A stretch of DNA of 11,026 nucleotides, taken from NCBI GenBank assembly GCA_018334615.1, contig JAGXLP010000031.1:1-11026 (forward strand). The letters run 5' to 3'. The translations under genes and the position numbers were made by a program. Origin of the DNA: Candidatus Bipolaricaulota bacterium (GTDB lineage Bacteria; Bipolaricaulota; Bipolaricaulia; M55B111). Positions within the stretch are counted from its first letter, which is position 1; the number at the start of each line of letters is the position of its first letter. Positions 6,363 through 11,026 of this stretch are shown here, piece by piece. A model generated the notes under the pieces. The model searched no databases and was not told the origin of the DNA. It saw only the letters and a program-made list of their open reading frames with translations.

Positions 6363-7304
6363 CTAACAGCTCTCAAGATAACTCAAAATCTCCTCGAGGT
6401 TTGCAGTTACCAGCCCAATTGACGTATCGGCAGCACCATAGTAAACCCTGAGTTCACCCGACGGTTCATCGATAACCGCTCCGGTTGGGAATACCACACC
6501 CGGTACGTCACCGCGATATTCGTAGTCCTCCCTCGGACCCAGCACCCACGGATCACACCTTCTAATCACTTTTGTCGGGTCATCGGAATCCAGCAGGGCA
6601 AGCCCCACTCGATAGAGACTTCCGGAGGCCGTTTCTCTTACGCCGTGATAAAGCATTAACCAGCCCAGCCGGGTTTCAATTGGCTGAGGCCCCAGACCTA
6701 CTTTCGCATCATCCCACCACCCGCTGCGACGCGGAAGAAGTATTTCGTGGTCACCCCAGTGAGTTAGATCGGGAGAAAAAGATATCCATACATGCTGTTC
6801 ACCCCTAACTATCGGGCGATGAATTAGCACATAACGGTCACCAAACTTTCTCGGAAAGAGCGCGGCATCTTTATCCTCGGGAGGCAATAAGACTCCCTGT
6901 CTTTCGAAGGTCTCGAAATCCTCAGTCAAAGCAAGCGAAACTTGAGGTCCCGCCGGCGAAAAAGAAGTGTAGGTTATGGCATAACTTTCAAACGGTTCAA
7001 ACCAGACTATTCGGGGATCCTCCAATCCCCATTGTTCTTCGTGAGATTCCTGCGATCTAGCCAGTGTGGGTTGAGGATCTACCTTCCAATTTGACTTTCC
7101 ATCCGGGCTTCGGGCAACCGTGAGGTGAGAAAAACCCCGACAATCCTCGACCCGGCAAAGAAGAATGGTTTCTCCCTCTACCTGGATAGCTCCGGGATTG
7201 AAAACGGAATTTACCACGTAGGGCCATTCGGCAGGCTTCAAAATAGGATTATATACGTGCCTGCTGAATAATTCTCTCGGGTTATTGTGTAATCGTTTAT
7301 TCAT
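6363..7304 (-). CDS. GH130-family glycoside phosphorylase (beta-mannoside type)
   Basis: Five-bladed beta-propeller enzyme of family GH130 (once annotated as PH1107-related glycosidase). Known members mostly phosphorolyse beta-mannosides, releasing mannose 1-phosphate. Family motifs are VFNPGA (34-39), RVEDCRG (51-57), GLEDPR (93-98), DKDAALFPRK (144-153), WISFSPDLTHW (173-183), DAKVGLGPQPI (199-209), GWLMLYHG (214-221), GVRETASGSLYRVGLALLD and VVFPTGAV (270-277). The aspartate of EDPR (D96) is the likely general acid. The basic positions used for phosphate (R152, K201, H220) look retained, favouring a phosphorylase over the hydrolases in the family, judged by eye. At 313 residues it is full length. 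There is no signal peptide, so it is cytoplasmic. The ATG directly follows an in-frame TAA; the nearest GAGAGG lies 13 bases upstream. It has its own promoter and heads the glycan module. Linkage specificity (beta-1,2 or beta-1,4) is not readable. Confidence 0.87.
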   Translation of the reverse strand: MNKRLHNNPRELFSRHVYNPILKPAEWPYVVNSVFNPGAIQVEGETILLCRVEDCRGFSHLTVARSPDGKSNWKVDPQPTLARSQESHEEQWGLEDPRIVWFEPFESYAITYTSFSPAGPQVSLALTEDFETFERQGVLLPPEDKDAALFPRKFGDRYVLIHRPIVRGEQHVWISFSPDLTHWGDHEILLPRRSGWWDDAKVGLGPQPIETRLGWLMLYHGVRETASGSLYRVGLALLDSDDPTKVIRRCDPWVLGPREDYEYRGDVPGVVFPTGAVIDEPSGELRVYYGAADTSIGLVTANLEEILSYLESC

Positions 7305-7353
7305 TTATAATTTATAACCTCTCATGTAACAGGATATGATATCTGTAAATTAA

Positions 7354-7382
7354 ATTATATACTCCTTCGCATGCGATTCCAA
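7354..7382 (-). promoter_or_regulatory. Predicted sigma-70 promoter of the GH130 operon
   Basis: On the minus strand: -35 TTGGAA (7377-7382), exactly 17 bases, and a perfect -10 TATAAT (7354-7359). Transcription would start near 7347, leaving a leader of about 43 bases. The spacer contains a 10-base perfect palindrome, so repression at this promoter is plausible. Confidence 0.65.
7367..7376. promoter_or_regulatory. Perfect palindrome TCGCATGCGA in the GH130 promoter spacer
   Basis: A 10-base perfect palindrome sits between the -35 and -10 elements of the GH130 promoter, where a bound dimer would block RNA polymerase. No regulator gene lies in the window to match it. Function as an operator is inference. 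Confidence 0.35.
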
Positions 7383-7441
7383 CTTCCTATTTTCGGTAGA
7401 AATACAGTCGGTTTCGCTCGATTAACCAATCCGGTTTCCCG

Positions 7442-7470
7442 TTGATATTTATCTTTAAAGAGATTATATT
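7442..7470 (+). promoter_or_regulatory. Predicted promoter of the NIF3 operon
   Basis: On the plus strand: -35 TTGATA (7442-7447), exactly 17 bases, and -10 TATATT (7465-7470), each matching five of six consensus bases. Transcription would start around 7477-7480, at or just before GAGGTGAT (7478-7485). The mRNA would then have a leader of 12 bases or fewer. It also makes the TTG at 7442 part of the promoter and not a start codon. Confidence 0.55.
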
Positions 7471-7480
7471 ATTCTCCGAG

Positions 7481-8593
7481 GTGATTTTCCTGGTTTTATA
7501 TCCAACTTTACGCAAATATCTTGAGGAAATAGCGCCCTCCTATCTATCATCTGACTGGGACAATTCCGGTCCTCAAGTTGACCTAAACCAGGAAAAGATA
7601 GAAAAAGTATTAATTGGTCTGGATCCAACTATTGAGCTCATCAACCAGGGTATCAAGAAAGAAACCGACTTATTGATTACTCATCACCCGTTAATTTTTT
7701 CTGAACTCGAGAAGTTAGACTCAAACAGTTTGACGGGAAGTAAAATTCTTACCCTTATCCAGAATAACCTGGGTCTCTTATCGATCCACACCCCATTCGA
7801 CCGCTCGGCTCGGGGGTTATCTCTAGGGCTGGCCAAAAGGTTACAATTAAATTCTACAAAACCGTTGAAAAGTTCAAGGGCTCCAGATCTTCTCAGGTTG
7901 GTCGTATTTGTTCCCGAGTCGAAAGAAGAGGAGGTCATAGAAGCAGTCTCAAATGCCGGGGCCGGAAAAATCGGAAACTACCGGGACAGTTACTACAGGT
8001 CGAAGGTCGAAGGTTCATTTACGCCGTCGAAAGAAGCGAAACCTTACGTCGGTAGACCGGATCAGACGGAATCTACAGAAGAAGTCAAGCTAGAATTTCT
8101 TGTAAGTCCAAAGTATAAACGGAAGGTCACTTCGGCAATCTACCGCTTCCACCCATATGAGGAGCCCGGGTTTTTGTTCGAAGAAACGGAAAGACCCGAC
8201 CCGGACGTCGGACTCGGCAGGTTGGGGAAGTGGGGAAACAAAAAAGACCTGAGCGAGATAAAGTCGCTAGTGTCAAACTCCCTAAACCTGAAGGAGGAAC
8301 AAGTCTCCGTTCACGGGAGCATTACAAGCCCGATTGGATGGGTTGCCACTTCACCCGGCGCCGGTGGCACGGCGATAGACCCCGCGATAAACTCGGGCGT
8401 GGATCTTCTAATTACGGGGGAGCTTGATTACCACGAACGCCTGGAAGCTCTGGAGAGAGGACTGACGGTAATGGAGATCGGTCATTTTCACTCGGAAAAA
8501 GTATTTTCTCCCTGGCTGAAGAAGCTTTTGCGAGAACAATTTGGTTCCGAAGAACTAAAAATTGATATTCACGGGGAGGTAAAGAGTTTTTGA
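7481..8593 (+). CDS. NIF3/YqfO-family dinuclear metal protein
   Basis: NIF3-family protein of the long YqfO type, about 370 residues: two NIF3 lobes that bind a metal pair, with a PII/CutA1-like domain inserted. The family forms hexamers; its biochemical role is unsettled despite 'GTP cyclohydrolase 1 type 2' labels. The N-lobe has DWDNSG, LLITHHP (H68, H69) and HTPFD (H103, D107). The insert, about 135-252, ends with HPYEEP (224-229). The C-lobe has ITGELDYH and GHFHSEK (H335, E339). All metal ligands appear present. The start is uncertain. TTG 7442 overlaps the -35 element. GTG 7481 is the conservative choice. CTG 7490 is best placed after GAGGTGAT (7478-7485) and would give a protein three residues shorter. 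The stop overlaps the next gene's TTG start, so translational coupling is likely. It heads a four-gene plus-strand run. Confidence 0.88.
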   Translation: MIFLVLYPTLRKYLEEIAPSYLSSDWDNSGPQVDLNQEKIEKVLIGLDPTIELINQGIKKETDLLITHHPLIFSELEKLDSNSLTGSKILTLIQNNLGLLSIHTPFDRSARGLSLGLAKRLQLNSTKPLKSSRAPDLLRLVVFVPESKEEEVIEAVSNAGAGKIGNYRDSYYRSKVEGSFTPSKEAKPYVGRPDQTESTEEVKLEFLVSPKYKRKVTSAIYRFHPYEEPGFLFEETERPDPDVGLGRLGKWGNKKDLSEIKSLVSNSLNLKEEQVSVHGSITSPIGWVATSPGAGGTAIDPAINSGVDLLITGELDYHERLEALERGLTVMEIGHFHSEKVFSPWLKKLLREQFGSEELKIDIHGEVKSF

Positions 8594-9291
8594 ATAAAAA
8601 CGTAAAGAAGCTGCTCAACTTACAGGAGATCGACAACACCACCCGGGAAAAGAAACGGAGGATCAATAGGCTGGAGAAGCGAATGGAGAACCTCAAGAAC
8701 GAGATAGAGATGATTAAGGACAGGGAGGAGGAGCGAGAGGATAACCTGGCAAAACTAAAACAGGAAAGTGAGGAGAAAAACAGAAAGGTCGATGACCTTC
8801 AGGATCAAATCGACAAGTACCGGGAGCGGCTGGACGAGGGCATAATTAGTTTCAAGGAAACCGAAGCTTTAGAAGAGAAGATACAACATTCAATGGATAG
8901 AATGGAAAAGCTCGAAGACGAAGCTATAGACATAATGATGAAAATAGATCGTACCGAGGCAAAAAGAGAAGAACAAAAAGCGGAGGCGGAATCAAAAGTC
9001 GAGGGCAAGAAGGATACTATTGAGGAATTGGAAGGGAAAAAGGACGGGTTATTGCAGGAGCTAAAAGAATTAAAAAAAGAAAGAGAAGATGTTTTAAGCG
9101 AAATTCCCGATAGACTAATTGACCAATATGACAGGCTCCGTGCCAGCACAAACACACCCGTGGTTCAGGTTAGAAACAGGGTCTGTCAGGGCTGTCAGAT
9201 GTCCGTGAGCAAGAACACGGTCAAGCAGGCCCGAAGTGATCAGGGGTTAGCCACCTGTGAAAATTGTTCACGCATTCTGTACGTTCGATAA
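8590..9291 (+). CDS. Coiled-coil protein with C-terminal zinc ribbon (COG1579 type)
   Basis: A 233-residue, highly charged protein. Residues about 5-170 are a long lysine/glutamate-rich coiled coil arranged as helical hairpins. Residues 196-233 are a C4 zinc ribbon, CQGC (199-202) and CENC (223-226), ending SRILYVR. Length, architecture and ending match COG1579, whose Helicobacter member HP0958 is linked to flagellar gene expression and RNA binding. A general role in nucleic-acid or protein interaction is usually assumed. The start is TTG, overlapping the NIF3 stop, with GGGAGGT about 10 bases upstream. The pairing NIF3 then COG1579 is conserved across distant bacteria, which supports both calls and a shared function. 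Confidence 0.88.
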   Translation: MNKNVKKLLNLQEIDNTTREKKRRINRLEKRMENLKNEIEMIKDREEEREDNLAKLKQESEEKNRKVDDLQDQIDKYRERLDEGIISFKETEALEEKIQHSMDRMEKLEDEAIDIMMKIDRTEAKREEQKAEAESKVEGKKDTIEELEGKKDGLLQELKELKKEREDVLSEIPDRLIDQYDRLRASTNTPVVQVRNRVCQGCQMSVSKNTVKQARSDQGLATCENCSRILYVR

Positions 9292-10015
9292 GCGTCAGTT
9301 ATTGTTAACTTTCTCTGCTGCCCTCCTCATATTGGCCCTTTCCACGAACTTTTTATATACCGCCAATCTGTACGCCATTTCTCTTCCTGAAAAAATCGGG
9401 AGGTTAAATGATTACGGTAACGTCCTAACAATGGAAGATCAGAGGGAACTAGAAGATAAAATAGACCAATTAAGCACCAGGAAAATAGGATTGACCGTAC
9501 TAATTTCGAGACGTGATCCTTACTCGAACCCGAATATCTACGCTTCGGAGATTCAAACAAAATGGAATTTACGAACACAAACCAGCGAAAGTTTCGCCGT
9601 CTTCGTTCAGGAGAGAAACGAATGGGCAATCAGACTATTTCTTCGCCCCGCCGTCACTAATTTATTCCCTTCTTCAGAAATCACCAAATTTCAAACAACT
9701 CTGCAAAAAAAGGTCGAGAATAACGAAATTAGATCGGCAGTGACCTACTTAGTATCTGGAATCCACCGGCAAGCATTCCCGCCGCCTACAGAGAAAAAGA
9801 AGCCGCGAGAAAAGGGTTCCGGGGGTTTTATTCTGTACCTGGCAATAGGGATTGGCGGAGGTTTAATTATTATCGTAACCCTCCTCTGGTGGGAAGGAAG
9901 GAGAAGATGTCCCCGCTGTGGAAGCAGGCTCGAGAAAACACGGAATTTCGACCAGGTTACCGGTAGGAAGACGGAAAAGAACTGTCCGGAATGTGGTTAC
10001 CATGAGAGAGTATAA
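9257..10015 (+). CDS. TPM-domain membrane protein with C-terminal zinc ribbon
   Basis: A 252-residue protein. It has a signal or anchor segment (about 13-40, basic then hydrophobic, ending NLYA) and an extracytoplasmic TPM domain (TLP18.3/Psb32/MOLO-1 fold, about 46-170, opening IGRLNDYGNVLTMEDQRELE). A proline/lysine-rich linker (174-186) leads to one membrane helix (about 190-212) and a C-terminal zinc ribbon (CPRCG 218-222, CPECG 243-247) following RRR, so probably cytoplasmic. TPM domains occur in photosystem repair and membrane-quality proteins, some with phosphatase activity; the role here is unknown. The GTG start at 9257 overlaps the preceding gene by 35 bases, suggesting coupled translation. 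A TTG at 9302 would also keep a signal peptide but has no ribosome site. The VanZ-like gene follows 3 bases after the stop. Confidence 0.8.
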   Translation: MKIVHAFCTFDKRQLLLTFSAALLILALSTNFLYTANLYAISLPEKIGRLNDYGNVLTMEDQRELEDKIDQLSTRKIGLTVLISRRDPYSNPNIYASEIQTKWNLRTQTSESFAVFVQERNEWAIRLFLRPAVTNLFPSSEITKFQTTLQKKVENNEIRSAVTYLVSGIHRQAFPPPTEKKKPREKGSGGFILYLAIGIGGGLIIIVTLLWWEGRRRCPRCGSRLEKTRNFDQVTGRKTEKNCPECGYHERV

Positions 10016-10018
10016 AAG

Positions 10019-10420
10019 ATGAACCAGGAAACACTCTCAAACGAGGAAGTTGCCAGAAAGGTATCGTGGACCCTGGTTTTTTTGGCTTACAGCGGAGCAG
10101 TGTTTTACTTTTCAGTCCGCCCAATTCAGGAAGGAGCACCGGTTATCGGGATCACGGGGATGGACAAGTTAGTCCACGCCGGCGAATTTACTCTCTACGC
10201 ACTTCTGGGATATCGGGCGATAAAATACTATGTCAAAGCGGAAAAAACTATCCACACCCTGGCCGGAGTTTCAGTGATCTACGGAACCCTAACAGAACTC
10301 TCCCAACTGTTTTTCTACTACAGGTCTGCGTCAGTACTTGACTGGCTTGCCAATGTTCTGGGAATTACAATCGGGTTGATGATTATAATCCTACACAAAA
10401 AAAGAGGCTCAAAGACGTAG
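10019..10420 (+). CDS. VanZ-like membrane protein
   Basis: A 133-residue integral membrane protein with about four helices (roughly 15-33, 52-68, 78-98, 107-126). VanZ-family motifs are clear: MDKLVHAGEFTLYALLGY (48-65), IYGTLTELSQLFF (87-99) and RSASVLDWLANVLGITIG (102-119). VanZ was named for low-level teicoplanin resistance, but most members are of unknown, probably cell-envelope function, and nothing here points to glycopeptide resistance. The ATG is 3 bases after the TPM gene stop, with a weak GAGAGAG site, so it is probably the last gene of the NIF3 operon. I see no intrinsic terminator before the convergent tRNA. Confidence 0.87.
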   Translation: MNQETLSNEEVARKVSWTLVFLAYSGAVFYFSVRPIQEGAPVIGITGMDKLVHAGEFTLYALLGYRAIKYYVKAEKTIHTLAGVSVIYGTLTELSQLFFYYRSASVLDWLANVLGITIGLMIIILHKKRGSKT

Positions 10421-10508
10421 CATCTGAACCTCCCTTTGGCGGATATTTCTTTCTATGGGGAAAATTATCACGACGAGAAAACCGTGTGAGAAGACACCAG
10501 TGAGATAG

Positions 10509-10579
10509 CTAGGGCGGGTGGATTCGAACCACCGGTCCAGGGACCAAAACCCTGTGCCTTACCCCTTGGCCACGCCCTA
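10509..10579 (-). tRNA. tRNA-Gln (anticodon TTG)
   Basis: A complete 71-base cloverleaf on the minus strand. The acceptor arms TAGGGCG/CGCCCTA are followed by discriminator G. The D arm is GCC/GGC, the anticodon arm CAGGG/CCCTG with loop TTTTGGT (anticodon TTG), and the T arm GGTGG/CCACC with loop TTCGAAT. The weak U1-A72 pair and G discriminator are glutamine tRNA identity features. The 3' CCA is not encoded (CTA follows), so it is added after transcription. It lies 8 bases after the spoVG stop on the same strand, so it is probably cut from a spoVG transcript. Confidence 0.95.
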
Positions 10580-10587
10580 TATAAGAA

Positions 10588-10986
10588 TTAAAACTCGTCG
10601 GTAAAGCTCAGATCCTCTATGTCTTCCTCCGCCTCGGTCTCTTCTTCCTCAACTTCTTCTTCTTCAGTAGTAGTTTCTTCTTCCGGGGTTTCTTCGGAAG
10701 CGTCGACCTCCACTTCTTCGGCCTCTTCTTCCCCCACCTCTTCCCGGTATTTCTCGAGAACCTTCTTTTCCAGTTCCAGCCTGAAATCGTTGTCGATGGG
10801 ATGAGCGGTGTCTCTATACTCCCCATCTCCTACTTCTCTACTCGGCATTGCGACGAACAGGCCGTTACTTCCCTCAATTACCTTTACCGAATGAATGATG
10901 AAAACATCGTCAAAAACGACAGAACAGAACGATTTTAAGTTCCCTTCGTCCTTCATCGGTCTTATTTCGACTCTAGTGATTTCCAC
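10588..10986 (-). CDS. spoVG: SpoVG-family RNA/DNA-binding regulator with long acidic tail
   Basis: A SpoVG protein of 132 residues against about 97 in Bacillus. SpoVG is a small dimeric nucleic-acid-binding regulator, known in Bacillus, Listeria, Staphylococcus and Borrelia for broad effects, not only sporulation. The core (1-81) has ITRVEIRP, FDDVFIIHSVKVIEGSNGLFVAMPS (25-49) and GEYRDTAHPI (55-64), all diagnostic. The tail (82-132) has 30 aspartate or glutamate residues out of 51 and no lysine or arginine. The start is GTG, with AGGAGAGG (10993-11000) 6 bases upstream. tRNA-Gln follows 8 bases after the stop. The promoter lies beyond the right edge or in a longer operon. Confidence 0.95.
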   Translation of the reverse strand: MEITRVEIRPMKDEGNLKSFCSVVFDDVFIIHSVKVIEGSNGLFVAMPSREVGDGEYRDTAHPIDNDFRLELEKKVLEKYREEVGEEEAEEVEVDASEETPEEETTTEEEEVEEEETEAEEDIEDLSFTDEF

Positions 10987-10992
10987 TTTAAA

Positions 10993-11000
10993 CCTCTCCT
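10993..11000 (-). promoter_or_regulatory. Shine-Dalgarno site of spoVG
   Basis: AGGAGAGG on the minus strand, 6 bases before the GTG start at 10986. It confirms the GTG start. No promoter is recognisable in the 26 bases left to the window edge. Confidence 0.7.
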
Positions 11001-11026
11001 TTTGTCTATTCTTTTGGGTTTGGTCG

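Noticed and set aside
7442..7480. TTG at 7442 as the NIF3 start, adding 13 residues
   Set aside because: It coincides with a likely -35 element, lacks a ribosome site, and would extend the protein beyond the usual family N-terminus.
10428..10508. GAGG/CCTC, CACG/CGTG and GTGT/ACAC short stems between VanZ and tRNA as terminators
   Set aside because: Stems are 4 pairs or interrupted by mismatches, and no good T tract follows in the needed direction.
10619..10804. Plus-strand open frame encoding an almost pure serine/threonine protein
   Set aside because: It is the antisense of the GAA/GAG-rich acidic tail of spoVG; it has no ribosome site and the composition is an artefact.

Overview
The window is chromosomal DNA from a bacterium. 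Evidence: strong Shine-Dalgarno sites (GGGAGG, AGGAGAGG, GAGGTGAT), sigma-70-like promoters, HU, SpoVG and a bacterial-type tRNA-Gln. SpoVG, a VanZ-like protein and a stand-alone transketolase C-terminal subunit suggest a Bacillota-related or other anaerobic lineage. SpoVG also occurs outside Bacillota and no other sporulation gene is present, so I do not name a phylum. Base composition looks moderate and even by eye (not computed). No phage, plasmid or CRISPR signature is visible.

Layout. (1) 1-259, minus: start of a transketolase C-terminal subunit, running off the left edge. (2) 260-881: a 622-base gap with no gene, holding a strong inverted repeat at 727-766 that resembles REP/RAYT-type elements. 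(3) 882-1208, minus: HU with a short C-terminal extension and a good promoter. (4) 1543-2463, plus: a YegS/BmrU-type lipid (diacylglycerol-like) kinase, divergent from HU. (5) 2495-7304, minus: three genes read in the order GH130 glycoside phosphorylase, GT4 glycosyltransferase fused to a helical glycosidase-like domain, then a secreted metallophosphoesterase. (6) 7481-10420, plus: a tight run of NIF3-family metal protein, coiled-coil/zinc-ribbon protein (COG1579 type), TPM-domain membrane protein with a C-terminal zinc ribbon, and a VanZ-like membrane protein. (7) 10509-10986, minus: spoVG with a very acidic tail, followed 8 bases later by tRNA-Gln(TTG).

How the genes work together. The most suggestive module is GH130 plus the GT4 fusion. 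One enzyme is predicted to phosphorolyse mannosides, the other to transfer a sugar, and the second carries a glycosidase-like helical half. This would suit making and recycling a mannose-containing storage or surface glycan, but the substrate is inference. NIF3 beside COG1579 is a widely conserved pair of unsettled function. The GH130 and NIF3 operons are divergent and share a control region of about 176 bases with a promoter for each; the GH130 promoter spacer contains a perfect 10-base palindrome. The predicted NIF3 promoter overlaps the farthest-upstream possible start codon, so that start is probably not used.

No convincing rho-independent terminator was found anywhere, including the two convergent junctions (2464-2494 and 10421-10508). 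Residue numbers below count from the start chosen for each gene.
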